Of a stretch of 64,000 bases of DNA, positions 27,230-36,812 are shown piece by piece. Each line of letters opens with the position of its first letter. Position 1 is the stretch's first letter. The stretch lies in the NCBI GenBank assembly GCA_036768475.1, contig DAIPMW010000001.1:372001-436000 (forward strand). Reading direction: 5' to 3'. The position numbers and the translations under genes were made by a program. This stretch comes from JAEUMD01 sp036768475 (GTDB lineage: Bacteria > Pseudomonadota > Alphaproteobacteria > Rhizobiales > Hyphomicrobiaceae). Below the pieces are notes generated by a model. That model was not told the origin of the DNA and did not search any database. It saw only the letters and a list, made by a program, of their open reading frames with translations.

Positions 27230-29371
27230 TCAATTCACGAAACCACGATTGCGCAACAGACCTTCGATTGCCGGTGGTCGGCCGCGAAACTTGACATACG
27301 CCTCGGCGGGATCGCGCATGTTGCCAGCCGAATAGATATAGCGCTTGAGCCGGTCCGCAGTCTTGCGATCGAACACATCACCGGTCTCCTCGAAAGCCGC
27401 GAACGCATCGGCATCCATCACTTCCGACCACATGTAGCTGTAGTAGCCGGCGGCATAGCCTGAGACAATGTGCATGAAATGCGGCAGGCGGTGCCGCATC
27501 ACGATCTCGCCCGGCATGCCGATCTCACGCAACACCTCCGCCTCGAACCGATCGACGTCGGCGGGCGGCTCATCGGCTGCGTAGAGCTTCATGTCGGCGA
27601 GCGCAGAAGCGGTAAACTCGACCGTTGCGAAGCCCTGATTGAAGTTGCGGGCGGCCTTCAGCTTCTTGAGGAGGCTCGCGGGCATCGGTTTTCCGGTCTT
27701 GTAATGAAGCGCGAAGCGGGTCAACACCTCCGGGCGGGTCAGCCAGTGCTCATAGAGCTGCGAGGGCAGCTCGACGAAATCACGCGATACGGATGTACCC
27801 CACAGCGTGCGATAGGTGACGTCCGACAGAAGGCCGTGCAGACCGTGGCCGAATTCGTGGAAGAGCGTGCGCGCATCGTCGAAAGACAGCAGGGCCGGCT
27901 CGCCTTCGGCGCCTTTGGCGAAGTTCATCACGTTGACGATGATGGGCGTCGATCCCTTGCCGAGTTTGTGCTGGCCGCGAAAGCTCGACATCCACGCGCC
28001 TGAGCGTTTCGATGGCCGGGCGAAGTAATCTCCCAGAAACAGGCCGACATGCTCGCCCTTGCGGTTCTTCACCTCCCAGACGCGCACGTCGGGATGGTAG
28101 CGCGGCACGTCGTCCTGTGGCGTGAACGTGAGGCCGAAGAGCCTGCCGGCGCAATCGAATGCGGCGGCGATCATCTGATCGAGCTGCAGGTAGGGGCGAA
28201 TTTCCGCCTCGTCGAGGTCAAAGCGCGCCTTGCGCACCCTTTCCGAGTAGTAGCGCCAGTCGGAGGCGGCGATTGCTATATTGGCACCGTCGGTGCGGGC
28301 AGCGGCTATAAGAGCTTCCTTCTCCTCGTGCGCTTTATGGCGCGCATGCTCCCATACTTTGCCGAGAAGTTCGTCGACGGCGGCGGGCGTCTTCGCCATG
28401 GTGTCCGACAAGGCGAAATCGGCAAACGTATCGTAGCCGAGCAGTGCCGCGTACTCTTTGCGCAGAGCAACAATCTCCGAGAGGATGGCGCGGTTGTCGG
28501 TTTTGCCGCCATTGGCGCCGCGATGTATCCAGGCGTTGAAGGCCTCCTCGCGCAGATCCCGCCGGGCGGAGAACGTGAGGAAGCCCTCCACGCTCGAGCG
28601 CGCAAGCGTAATGACGTGCTTGCCCGCGAGACCGCGTTCAGTGGCTTCGCGCGCGGCGGCCGCACGAAATGCCTCCGGCAGCCCGGCCAAGTCGCCGTCG
28701 CCGTCGAGAACCATCTGCCAGGACTGCTCGTCCTTCAGGATGTTCTGCATGAACTGTGTCACAAGGGTTGCAAGACGCTCCTTGATGGCGCTAACCCGCT
28801 TGCGCTGCGCCGGCTTCAACTGTGCGCCTGCGCGCACGAATGCCAGATGCGTGCGATCCAGCAAGCGCAACGCCTCTGCATCGAGTTTCAGCTGGCGGCG
28901 GCGCGCGTAGAGATCATCGACACGCCGGAACAGCCGCGTATCGAGCAGGATCGCGCTTTCGTGGGCGGCAAAGCGTGGCGACATCATTCGGGCCACGGCG
29001 GCGAGTTTGGCCGTCGAATCGGTTGCCTCGAGGTTGGAAAAAACGCGCGCCACGCGATCCAGCTCGCGGCCGGCCTTTTCAAGCGCGACGATGGTGTTGG
29101 CGAGGGTGGGCCGCGCGGGGTTGGTAGTAATTGCCCGGATCTCGCGGCGGTGAGCGGCGAAGGCATGTTTGAGGGCAGGCTCGAAATGGCGGGTCTCGAT
29201 CCGGCCGAACGGAGCGATGCCGAAGGGTGTGCGCCATGGCTCAAGCAGCGGGTTGCCGGCAGGTGCACGCCTGGCCTTCCGCTGCGCCGTGGCGGCAGCA
29301 CCTCCGTCGGGCAGCCGCTTGGTGTGCCCCGCCTTCAGCGCGGAGTTCGCTGCTCTCGTTTTTGCCGCCAT
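27230..29371 (-). CDS. dcp: M3-family oligopeptidase (Dcp/PrlC-like)
   Basis: A 713-aa zinc metallopeptidase of family M3. The zinc site is FHEFGHGLHGLLSDV (HExxH) with a downstream glutamate. NPLLEPWRTPFGIAPFGRIETRHFEPAL matches the start of peptidyl-dipeptidase Dcp and oligopeptidase A, and SQLYEHWLTRPEVLTRFALHYKTGKPMP plus GYAAGYYSYMWSEVMDADAF are also typical. An N-terminal Ala/Arg/Lys-rich extension of about 40 residues precedes the conserved part. It degrades short peptides, either cytoplasmic or periplasmic; no clear signal peptide is present. It converges with the DUF1223 gene. Confidence 0.9.
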   Translation of the reverse strand: MAAKTRAANSALKAGHTKRLPDGGAAATAQRKARRAPAGNPLLEPWRTPFGIAPFGRIETRHFEPALKHAFAAHRREIRAITTNPARPTLANTIVALEKAGRELDRVARVFSNLEATDSTAKLAAVARMMSPRFAAHESAILLDTRLFRRVDDLYARRRQLKLDAEALRLLDRTHLAFVRAGAQLKPAQRKRVSAIKERLATLVTQFMQNILKDEQSWQMVLDGDGDLAGLPEAFRAAAAREATERGLAGKHVITLARSSVEGFLTFSARRDLREEAFNAWIHRGANGGKTDNRAILSEIVALRKEYAALLGYDTFADFALSDTMAKTPAAVDELLGKVWEHARHKAHEEKEALIAAARTDGANIAIAASDWRYYSERVRKARFDLDEAEIRPYLQLDQMIAAAFDCAGRLFGLTFTPQDDVPRYHPDVRVWEVKNRKGEHVGLFLGDYFARPSKRSGAWMSSFRGQHKLGKGSTPIIVNVMNFAKGAEGEPALLSFDDARTLFHEFGHGLHGLLSDVTYRTLWGTSVSRDFVELPSQLYEHWLTRPEVLTRFALHYKTGKPMPASLLKKLKAARNFNQGFATVEFTASALADMKLYAADEPPADVDRFEAEVLREIGMPGEIVMRHRLPHFMHIVSGYAAGYYSYMWSEVMDADAFAAFEETGDVFDRKTADRLKRYIYSAGNMRDPAEAYVKFRGRPPAIEGLLRNRGFVN

Positions 29372-30073
29372 GTGTCGCCGGGCTCCTCGTGTTATTCGCT
29401 TGCGCCCGCGAGTATTGCCGCGATCGCATTCGGCGCAAGCCTTGATGTTGGGTCGCCCACTGCACGCCGCATCCAGGCGGTTCGATTAAGAAAGGAGGCG
29501 TGCAGAAGCAACGAAGACCGGTTGGGGGGAACCGGCCTTCGCGGGTACTGGAGAAGCACCATGCCTCAAGGAGAGGATTGCCTCAGGTGACGCGCCGTCG
29601 AAACTGACCCCGGGGGTTGGGGCTGATCGTCCAGAGCCAACCAGCTCGTCGCCTTTGCAATGAGCCTACTATCGCCTGCCTTTGTGTCATTCCGCCGGAC
29701 AGAAGTTGACGTTGTTCAGATGATGTTGAGGCGAAATCGTGATGCCTTATGCCGAAACCGGCCGATCGATGACTCGAAACGAAAAATGGCCCGGTCCGGG
29801 AGATGTTCTCGGAGGGAACTGGGGGCTGTTTTCCGAGATGGGTGCGGACCGGGCCAAGGGCCGATGTGCGACGAGAATCGACAAGCAATAAGGCACAGGG
29901 TAGGGCCGAATGCGGTGTTTTCGTGAATTTTGTTGCGGATTGTAACGCCTTGTCGCAAGTGCACCGGCCGCACCGGGCGTGCGCTTTCCCAAAGTCGTGG
30001 GGCACGTCGTTGAAATCCTTGAACCGCAGCGCTTTTCGGGCAATCATTTCACATTCGTGTCAGGGAGGCGCCA
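29372..30073. ncRNA. 700-bp non-coding stretch with strong hairpins; possible small RNA
   Basis: No protein gene is supported here. Hairpins seen include CGAAG-A-CCGGTT / AACCGG-C-CTTCG (about 29512-29541), and a nested structure with outer stem GGCCCGGTCCG (29788-29798) pairing CGGACCGGGCC (29845-29855) and inner stem TCTCGGA/TCCGAGA (29807-29813 with 29832-29838). No 6S, SRP, tmRNA or RNase P core could be matched. The strand is unknown. A structured RNA or long leader is possible. Confidence 0.3.
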
Positions 30074-30502
30074 TTGAGCGATTCCGAGCCGATAATCGAT
30101 CTCCGCCCCGTTCTGGCGGGGCGCTCGTCACGCAGTACCGGGTCATCAGGTGCCCGGGTTCAACACGCATCCCAGACCGGCGGAGCAGCGCGCGAAACCA
30201 GTGCGATTGCAGCCTTCAACAGGTGTGAGCTCAGCGAGATTTTGAGGATCTACGGCCGCTATGTCGCCAGTGGCGAATGGCGCGATTATGCCATCGACAT
30301 GGGGCGCGAGACGGCGGTGTTCTCGATCTTCCGGCGCTCCAGCGAATGCCCGATCTACCGAATCGAAAAAACGCCAAAGCTGGCGCGGCGGCAGGGCATG
30401 TATGCGGTCGTGGCGGCCAGCGGTTTGATCCTCAAGCGTGGTCCCGACCTGCGCCGTGTGCTCGCCGTATTGGACAGGTCGCTAAAACTCGTGACCGGCT
30501 GA
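30074..30502 (+). CDS. DUF2794 domain-containing protein
   Basis: A 142-aa protein matching DUF2794, a small alphaproteobacterial family of unknown function. The N-terminal 45 residues are low complexity (Ser/Arg/Ala). The conserved part runs FNRCELSEILRIYGRYVASGEWRDYAIDMG, FSIFRRSSECPIYRIEKTPKL, and VVAASGLILKRGPDLRRVL. Start is TTG at 30074 with AGGGAGG 6 nt upstream. Confidence 0.85.
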   Translation: MSDSEPIIDLRPVLAGRSSRSTGSSGARVQHASQTGGAARETSAIAAFNRCELSEILRIYGRYVASGEWRDYAIDMGRETAVFSIFRRSSECPIYRIEKTPKLARRQGMYAVVAASGLILKRGPDLRRVLAVLDRSLKLVTG

Positions 30503-30597
30503 GGACCTTTCGCGCGGCGGCGGAACGCTGCCCCTCATGGCGCTGATCCCGAAACGACCACCCACGCGCTCAATCACTGATGTGCGTGATTTCACCA

Positions 30598-30721
30598 GAG
30601 CAGGTCAGGTTTTGATTGAATCACCTTAGACCGTTGTGGCCTGCTCTATCTCTTTGTTTGAGAGCCTCAATCACGGCCTCGATGGAAGCACGACTGCTTC
30701 CATCGAGGCCGATCAGGCTCT
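30598..30721 (+). repeat. Family A two-hairpin repeat, full copy; supplies GNAT stop codon
   Basis: Hairpin 1 spans GAGCAGG at 30598 to CCTGCTC ending 30646. Hairpin 2 spans GAGCCT at 30662 to AGGCTC ending 30720, with a long near-perfect stem whose inner arm is CCTCGATGGAAGC. The minus-strand GNAT gene ends inside hairpin 2: its TGA is the complement of 30713-30715. Confidence 0.9.
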
Positions 30722-31264
30722 GGGCGGAGCGGCATCGCCGGAACCAAGCGCTCTTTGCATGTAGATGACGTCGTGCCAACGGCCGTGCTTATAGCCGAGA
30801 CTTTTCAAATATCCGCCTTCGATGAACCCAAACCTGGCATGAAGGGCAACCGAGGCGTCGGCCTGGCCCGCCGCAATCAGCGCCAACATCTGGCGAAAGC
30901 CTGCCTGCTCAGCGGCCGCAATCAAGGACTGGAGCAAGTCGCAACCGATGCCTTTACCGTGCGCCGCGCGATCGACATAGATCGAATCTTCCAGTGTCCA
31001 GGCGTAGGCCGCCTTTTCGGCATATGGCCGGGCGGCTGCATAACCGATGATACGACCATCGGCTTCGGCAACAAGGTAGGGCGCACCGATGGACGTCATC
31101 GCCTGCCAGCGCCGGGACATCTGCGAAGGGCTCGGCGGCTCGAGATCGAAAGTAATTGCGGTTTCGAGAACGTATGGCCGGTAGATCGCAGCGATCTGTT
31201 CGAAATCGGTTGCCTGCGCCGGACGGATTGCGGCTGCACGTGGCGATGACAATTTATTCGTCAT
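30713..31264 (-). CDS. GNAT acetyltransferase (phosphinothricin acetyltransferase-like)
   Basis: A 183-aa GNAT-fold N-acetyltransferase. AAAIRPAQATDFEQIAAIYRPYVLETAITFD, EDSIYVDRAAHGKGIGCDLLQSLI (acetyl-CoA loop, here HGKGIG) and VALHARFGFIEGGYLKSLGYKHGRWHDVIYMQR are the pattern of the Pat/Bar/YncA group, which acetylates phosphinothricin or methionine-sulfoximine-like amino acids. The true substrate is unknown. ATG at 31264 gives the natural start. The last residues and the stop codon come from a family A repeat. Confidence 0.87.
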   Translation of the reverse strand: MTNKLSSPRAAAIRPAQATDFEQIAAIYRPYVLETAITFDLEPPSPSQMSRRWQAMTSIGAPYLVAEADGRIIGYAAARPYAEKAAYAWTLEDSIYVDRAAHGKGIGCDLLQSLIAAAEQAGFRQMLALIAAGQADASVALHARFGFIEGGYLKSLGYKHGRWHDVIYMQRALGSGDAAPPRA

Positions 31265-31332
31265 GGTGTGTTCCCGGCCGGACCGTCGGTGTGTCGAGGA
31301 CAAAGCACGCTTGCAGGGCCTTCAAATGCAGA

Positions 31333-31354
31333 GGGCCCCGCAATAGCGGGGCCC
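31333..31354 (-). terminator. Terminator after the BAX-inhibitor-like gene
   Basis: A perfect 9-bp stem GGGCCCCGC / GCGGGGCCC with loop AATA lies about 30 nt beyond the stop of the minus-strand gene at 31386. There is no clean T-run, so it may be a weak terminator or RNA-stabilising hairpin. Confidence 0.65.
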
Positions 31355-31385
31355 CGAGCCTCACGTCAATTCCGTAAGATCATCG

Positions 31386-32183
31386 TCACTCGTTCTGGCT
31401 GCCGAACAGTGCCAGCATGAACTGGAACATGTTGACGAAGTCCAGATAAAGGCTCAGCGCACCGAAGATCGATGCACGCTTCACAGCCTCACCGTCACCG
31501 GCCACCATCGCATACTCGTCCTTCAGGCGCTGCGTGTCATAGGCCGTGAGGCCGGCGAACACGAGCAGGCCGATCACCGAGATGGCGAAGTGAAGAGCGC
31601 TCGAAGCCAGGAAGATGTTCACGATCATGGCGACGAGGATGCCCACGACACCCATGATGAGGAACGATCCCCAAGCTGAGAGGTCCTTCCGCGTGGTGTA
31701 GCCATACAGGCTCAGCGCACCGAACGCGGCGGCCGTGATGAAGAACATCTGATAGATCGAGCCGAGCTTGAAGATCACGAAGATCGACGACAACGAGATG
31801 CCCATCGCCGCCGCGAAGGCCCAGAATACGAGCTGAGCTGTCGCCGCGCTGGTGCGCGCGAACGAGAGGAACAGCACAAAGGCCAGCGGCAGCAGAGCAA
31901 ACACCCATTTCAGCGGTGATACCAGGATCGCCTTGCCGAGCGGGGTGACATACATGCCCGATTTCAAAGCGAGAGCGGCGCCTGTCGCCGATTGGGCGGC
32001 CAGCGCCGGATCAGTGGTGATCATCTGTGTGTAGAGCACATAGGCCACTACACCCGACAGAGCCACAGCAAGCGCCATATAGTTGTAGACGCCAAGCATG
32101 AACGAGCGGAGGCCCTCGTCGATGCGCCCCACCTCGCGTGCGGCGGTGCCAGCGGGGCGTGCGTACCTATCATATTGAGCCAT
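31386..32183 (-). CDS. BAX inhibitor-1/YccA family membrane protein
   Basis: A 265-aa protein with seven hydrophobic segments after a short cytoplasmic N-terminus (MAQYDRYARPAG). LRSFMLGVYNYMALAVALSGVVAY, SLSSIFVIFKLGSIYQMFFITAAAFGALSLYGYTTRKDLS and VFAGLTAYDTQRLKDEY are hallmarks. Bacterial members are pH-gated calcium-leak channels or interact with FtsH; the role here is inferred. Single gene with its own apparent terminator. Confidence 0.93.
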   Translation of the reverse strand: MAQYDRYARPAGTAAREVGRIDEGLRSFMLGVYNYMALAVALSGVVAYVLYTQMITTDPALAAQSATGAALALKSGMYVTPLGKAILVSPLKWVFALLPLAFVLFLSFARTSAATAQLVFWAFAAAMGISLSSIFVIFKLGSIYQMFFITAAAFGALSLYGYTTRKDLSAWGSFLIMGVVGILVAMIVNIFLASSALHFAISVIGLLVFAGLTAYDTQRLKDEYAMVAGDGEAVKRASIFGALSLYLDFVNMFQFMLALFGSQNE

Positions 32184-32352
32184 ATTAGATTTTCCCTTTC
32201 AGCCGGTTCAGTATCCGGAATTACATCCAAGAATATGAAGGTAGGAGGGCAACCTTTCAAGAGAGCGGACGCAAATTCCGAGCGGCCAGCGCCCGTTTGG
32301 TTTTCCCAATATTACAAGGAGTTCCGCGCAGCATGCTAATTCGTATGTCTGA

Positions 32353-34986
32353 TTAATCTGAGCGCAGATAAGGCACGGGGCGAGCGCGCAGCACCTGTAA
32401 CGTGCCAAGTCCGCCGAACAACACGATGAGACCACTCGACAGCCCGAGCGCGACAGCAACCGCTGCCCACGAAAACGTGAAGGCGACATCCATGACGTTT
32501 TCCAGGGCGACCCAGGCAGACAGCGCGCCGAGGACAACCGCGAACCCGGCGGTTGCGGCGGCTATCAGCAGATATTCCAGGATGTGGGCGGTGAGGATGC
32601 GCCGTCGGGTTGCGCCAATCGCTTTCATGATCACCGCTTCGAGAATCCGGCGTCTTTGCGCGGTGGCCAGTGCCCCGGCCAGAACCAGAGCGCCGGCCAC
32701 CAACGTCACTGCGCCGGCGACCCGAACTGCCGCCATCACCTTGCCGAACACGGCGCCGAATGCGTTGATCGCATCCTTGACGCGGATTGCCGTCACCGTG
32801 GGATAAGCGCGGCCAATGGCGCGGGCGACCTCTGCTTCCTCAGCCAATGTTGCGGATTTCGGCAGCGTTACCGTCGCCAGAACATTGTGCGGCGCCCCGG
32901 CAAGCGTGTTAGGCGAGAACACCATGACGAAATTGATGGCGAGACTCTCCCAGTTCACTTCCCGCAGATTGGCAATGCGCGCCGAGATGTTGCGACCAAG
33001 AACATTGACCGTAACCATGTCGCCGATGCCGACGCCGAGTTGTCTGGCCAGTTCCTCTTCGAAGGAAACGAGCGGCTCGCCCGCATAGTCCTTGCCCCAC
33101 CACGAACCCTTGGTGACGACGGAACCCTCTGGCACCTCGTCCGAATAGGTAAGCCCGCGGTCACCGCGCAGCACCCATTCTGCTTCGGGCGGCGCCTTGA
33201 TGGTTTCCACGGGGCGGCCAGCCAGCGTTACGAGGCGGCCACGCAGCATGGGGGCGTGCACCATCTGTGCATCGGGCGCGGTGCCGTTCACGATATCGAC
33301 GATCTTCGGATACTCCTCTTTGGGAATATCGAGCAGGAAATAATTGGGTGAGTTTTCCGGCAAGCGGCTCGAAATCTCGCGAACGAGCGAGGCGTCCGCC
33401 AGCACAACCGCCACCAGCAGCGACAAGCCCGCTCCCAGCGACAGCACGACAGATCGCGTCAGTCCGCCCGGTGCGCCGAGATTGGCGAGCGCTACTGCGA
33501 GTTCAGGCACTGCAGGGCGTGGAATGCGTCGCGCAAGCCAGGTGACGGCCCCGCCCAACGACCAGAAAAGCGCGAAAACCAACGTCAGCCCGCCGACGAA
33601 ATAAAGCGCGAATCGCTTGGAATCTGACGTCACAACGACAAACACCACGAGCAGGGTGGCGACGAGTGCAAGCAGGGCGACCAGATACGGGCGCGGCCAA
33701 CCACGGCGCTCGACGACGGCATCGCGAAAAAGCACGGCAGGCGGTACCAGCTCGGCCTGACCCAGCGGCCATAGCGCGAACAATAACGCGACCATCAGGC
33801 CGTAGACCGCCGCCGCGGCGATACTCCATACCGTAACTGTGAGATGCGTCTCGAAGGGCAGCACGTCGGCATAGAGCGAATGCAGCGCCACGGGCACGAC
33901 AAGCCCCAAAGCGAGGCCGATAGCGATACCGATCAGCGCGACGATCGCGATCTCAACGAGAAACATCTGGAAGACGATGCGTTGTGGCGCGCCAAGGCTC
34001 TTCATCGTCGCGATGACCTTGCGGCGCCGATCGACAAAGGTCTGCACGGCGTTGGCGACGCCGACGCCACCGATCAGCAGGGCGGTGAGACCGATGAGGG
34101 TCAAAAACTGCTGCAACCGCTCCAGCGTGCGCCTGACGCGGGGACGGGGATCGCGCTTGTCGCGAACGGTGAAGCCGGCTTCGGGCAGGTCACGCTTGAT
34201 CGCTTCGGCAAATCCGTCGAGCGACGTCGAAGTGCGGGTGGCCTTCGTGCCGCCTTCCGTATCGACCTTCAAGGCGTAGCGCCAGCTGACCAGCGAGCCC
34301 GGCTTGACGAGGCCGGTCCTTTCCAGCGTCTCCATCGAGACGAAAATTCGCGGCCCGAACGTCAGTCGGTCGGACAAGCTGTCTGGTTCGGAGAGAATGG
34401 CTGCCGCCGCGCGGACCTCGATGTCACCGAGGCGGAAGCGATCGCCAATTTTCACGCCGAGGCGCTCCAGAAGGATCGGATCGACGGCGGCCCCGGGCGT
34501 GGATTCCCCATCGCCATTCAGGGCATGATCAAGGCGGATGTCATCCTGCAACCGTACCTGACCAACCAGCGGATAGGCCGCGTCCACGCCCTTCAACTCA
34601 ACAAGCGCCTGCTCACTGGAGTCCAGCGTGCGTGCCATCGTGCGCAGCGTTACCGTCTCGCTGACGCGACCGCGTCCATCGAGCCAAGCCCGTTCCGTCT
34701 CGCTGGCGCGCATGTGTGTGCGCGATACGGTGATGTCGCCGCCGAGGATCATCTCGCCCTGACGGGCGAGACCGGCCGTCAACGCGTCCGACAAAGCACC
34801 AACGGCCGTGATCACCATGACGCCGAGTGAGAGACAGGCAATGAAGACGTAGAACTCCGAAAAGCCGCCACGCATCTCGCGCCATGCCAGCCGGACGACG
34901 CCGGCAAAATTCATGGCGCCGCTTCGACGCGCGGTGCCTGTATCGTTGCCCGGCCTGCCGGTCGATGGGGAAAGGGTGGCGTTCAT
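32353..34986 (-). CDS. FtsX-like ABC transporter permease (YbbP-like)
   Basis: An 877-aa permease with about ten membrane spans in the FtsX/MacB arrangement. The N-terminal helix WREMRGGFSEFYVFIACLSLGVMVI is followed by a large periplasmic domain, a central membrane block including ALLIGGVGVANAVQTFVDRRRKVIATMKSLGA, a second periplasmic domain and the C-terminal RRRILEAVIMKAIGATRRRILTAHILEYLLIA block. The start overlaps the end of the ATPase gene by 4 nt. With the adjacent ATPase and divergent tesA-like esterase this recreates the tesA/ybbA/ybbP locus of E. coli. The substrate is not known. Confidence 0.9.
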   Translation of the reverse strand: MNATLSPSTGRPGNDTGTARRSGAMNFAGVVRLAWREMRGGFSEFYVFIACLSLGVMVITAVGALSDALTAGLARQGEMILGGDITVSRTHMRASETERAWLDGRGRVSETVTLRTMARTLDSSEQALVELKGVDAAYPLVGQVRLQDDIRLDHALNGDGESTPGAAVDPILLERLGVKIGDRFRLGDIEVRAAAAILSEPDSLSDRLTFGPRIFVSMETLERTGLVKPGSLVSWRYALKVDTEGGTKATRTSTSLDGFAEAIKRDLPEAGFTVRDKRDPRPRVRRTLERLQQFLTLIGLTALLIGGVGVANAVQTFVDRRRKVIATMKSLGAPQRIVFQMFLVEIAIVALIGIAIGLALGLVVPVALHSLYADVLPFETHLTVTVWSIAAAAVYGLMVALLFALWPLGQAELVPPAVLFRDAVVERRGWPRPYLVALLALVATLLVVFVVVTSDSKRFALYFVGGLTLVFALFWSLGGAVTWLARRIPRPAVPELAVALANLGAPGGLTRSVVLSLGAGLSLLVAVVLADASLVREISSRLPENSPNYFLLDIPKEEYPKIVDIVNGTAPDAQMVHAPMLRGRLVTLAGRPVETIKAPPEAEWVLRGDRGLTYSDEVPEGSVVTKGSWWGKDYAGEPLVSFEEELARQLGVGIGDMVTVNVLGRNISARIANLREVNWESLAINFVMVFSPNTLAGAPHNVLATVTLPKSATLAEEAEVARAIGRAYPTVTAIRVKDAINAFGAVFGKVMAAVRVAGAVTLVAGALVLAGALATAQRRRILEAVIMKAIGATRRRILTAHILEYLLIAAATAGFAVVLGALSAWVALENVMDVAFTFSWAAVAVALGLSSGLIVLFGGLGTLQVLRARPVPYLRSD

Positions 34987-35807
34987 TGGGCGGCGGTCCG
35001 GCTCACGGGATCGCGCAGCTCATCGGCAGCGATGCGGCCATCGGCCATGCGCACGATCCGTTCGCATTTCGATGCCAGGGCATCGTCATGCGTAATAAGA
35101 ACCAGGGTCGCACCGTGACGACGGTGCAGTCCGAACAGCAGCTCGATTACTTGGCTGCCGGTCCTGCCGTCGAGATTGCCGGTGGGCTCGTCGGCGAGGA
35201 TGAGGCGCGGATTGGCGGATAGGGCGCGCGCCAGCGCCACGCGCTGCTGCTCGCCGCCGGACAGCTCCGCGGGAAAGTGTTCCGCCCGCTCGACGAGGCC
35301 CACCTCCGCCAACAACTCATGCGCGACCGACATGGCATCGGCTCGGCCCGCGAACTCGAGCGGCAAGGCCACATTCTCGACCGCCGTCATGGTCGGCACG
35401 AGGTGAAACGACTGGAAAACGATGCCTATGTCGCGCCCGCGCGCCTCGGCAAGCTCGTCTTCGCTCAGCCGGGTGAAATCCTGCCCGCAAATGTCCACCC
35501 GGCCCGACGTGGCGCGTTCCAGCCCGGCCATGATCATCAGCAGCGACGTCTTACCCGAGCCCGACGGGCCAACGATCGCCATCGACTGGCCGGGCATGAC
35601 GGACAGCGTCACGTCGCGCAGAATCTCGACCGCGCCGGCGCGGCTCGTCAGGGTCAGGCCGACATTGGCGACGTCGATGATGGGGCCGGCGCTGCTACCC
35701 GGAGCGGGTTGGGTGTCGTCGTTATGTTTCGTTCGTGCTGCCAAAATCGCGCTCGCTTTGCTGTTCGTCATAAGAGGGGAGGCTTGGAACAGGGTCAATT
35801 GGAACAT
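34983..35807 (-). CDS. ABC transporter ATP-binding protein (YbbA/LolD-like)
   Basis: A 274-aa ABC ATPase. Walker A AIVGPSGSGKTSLLMIMAG, Q-loop FQSFHLVPTMTAVENVALPLEF, signature LSGGEQQRVALARAL, Walker B LILADEPTGNLD and H-loop VLITHD are all present. FQSFHLVPTMTA is typical of the MacB/LolD/YbbA group, which pairs with FtsX-like permeases. The permease is immediately downstream with ATGA overlap. A start at 35771 (12 codons later) is also possible. Confidence 0.92.
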   Translation of the reverse strand: MFQLTLFQASPLMTNSKASAILAARTKHNDDTQPAPGSSAGPIIDVANVGLTLTSRAGAVEILRDVTLSVMPGQSMAIVGPSGSGKTSLLMIMAGLERATSGRVDICGQDFTRLSEDELAEARGRDIGIVFQSFHLVPTMTAVENVALPLEFAGRADAMSVAHELLAEVGLVERAEHFPAELSGGEQQRVALARALSANPRLILADEPTGNLDGRTGSQVIELLFGLHRRHGATLVLITHDDALASKCERIVRMADGRIAADELRDPVSRTAAQ

Positions 35808-35898
35808 GCGGGGTTGCGGGGCCGGATCATTGTCCCTACGTCTTTTACGCGATACGTCGAGACAGAGCGCCAGATCACACCCGCCTCAGGGCCAAAAC

Positions 35899-36627
35899 AT
35901 GAATACTCGCTGTTCCGCTCCCTCTTTCCGTCTGATCCCGCACGTGGGGATGGCGCGCGCCTTGGTCAACCTCGGACTGATATTCGTGATGCTCATCTGC
36001 GCGTCCAGCGCTCACGCCGAAGCTACCTCAGGAAAACAAATCCGTATCGTGGCGTTTGGCGACAGCCTTACGGCCGGGTACGGCCTCAAGCCCGGGCAGG
36101 CGTTTCCCGACGTGTTGCAGATGGCGCTCAAAGCGCGCGGTCACAACGTGGAGGTCATGAACGCTGGTGTTTCGGGCGATACGACGGCAGCCGGCCTCAC
36201 CCGTCTCAATTGGGCAGTTGGCGAAGACGCCGACGCGGTAATTCTGGAACTTGGTGCGAACGATGCGCTGCGCGGTCAACCGACCGCAGAAACGCGCGCC
36301 AATCTCGACACCATTCTGACACGGCTCGGCGCGAGAAATCTGCCCGTCCTGCTGGCAGGAATGCGCTCGCCCGAGAACTGGGGCAGCGACTATCGTAACC
36401 GGTTCGATGCGATTTTTGCCGATCTTGCGGCAAAGCACGGGGCGCTTCTCTATCCCTTTTTCCTCGATGGTGTCGTGACCGACCCGAAGCTCAGTCTACC
36501 AGATGGGCTGCATCCCAACGCTCGCGGTATCGCTATCATCGTGGAGCGCATCCTTCCCGAAGTCGAGGCTTTGATCGGGCGCGTAAAGACGGCGCAGGCC
36601 CAATCGGAACAAAACATCAAGCGCTGA
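35899..36627 (+). CDS. tesA: TesA-like arylesterase / lysophospholipase L1 (SGNH hydrolase)
   Basis: A 242-aa exported GDSL esterase. A signal peptide ends about residue 40 (LIFVMLICASSAHA). SGNH blocks are visible: block I FGDSLTAGYGL (nucleophile Ser), block II MNAGVSGDTT (Gly), block III ILELGANDALRG (Asn), block V LPDGLHPNARG (Asp and His). E. coli TesA acts as a periplasmic thioesterase, protease and lysophospholipase. An alternative start is the ATG at 35947, at the head of the hydrophobic signal. Divergent from the ABC pair. Confidence 0.9.
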   Translation: MNTRCSAPSFRLIPHVGMARALVNLGLIFVMLICASSAHAEATSGKQIRIVAFGDSLTAGYGLKPGQAFPDVLQMALKARGHNVEVMNAGVSGDTTAAGLTRLNWAVGEDADAVILELGANDALRGQPTAETRANLDTILTRLGARNLPVLLAGMRSPENWGSDYRNRFDAIFADLAAKHGALLYPFFLDGVVTDPKLSLPDGLHPNARGIAIIVERILPEVEALIGRVKTAQAQSEQNIKR

Positions 36628-36641
36628 AAACGCGAGCAACA

Positions 36642-36735
36642 GAGCAGGTCAGATTTTGATTGAATCACGTCTGGCCGTTTTGGCCTGCTCTATCTCTTTG
36701 CTTGAGAGCCTCAATCACGGCTTCGATGGAAGCTG
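36642..36735 (+). repeat. Family A repeat, truncated in the second hairpin
   Basis: Hairpin 1 (GAGCAGG at 36642 to CCTGCTC ending 36690) is complete. Hairpin 2 begins GAGCCTCAATCACGG at 36706 but breaks off after CGATGGAAGC near 36733, so the returning arm is missing. It lies 15 nt after the tesA-like stop. Confidence 0.85.
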
Positions 36736-36812
36736 AATTACTTTTTGCTTCACACGACCGGGTTCCTGCCGGATCATCATATGTATCGTGACCTCAACAC
36801 GGGAGGTCTGCC

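Noticed and set aside
28049..29590. Plus-strand open frame (513 codons) opposite the M3 peptidase
   Set aside because: Antisense to a clear HExxH peptidase; no domains.
36028..36438. Minus-strand open frame inside the tesA-like gene
   Set aside because: Shadow of a gene with all SGNH blocks intact.
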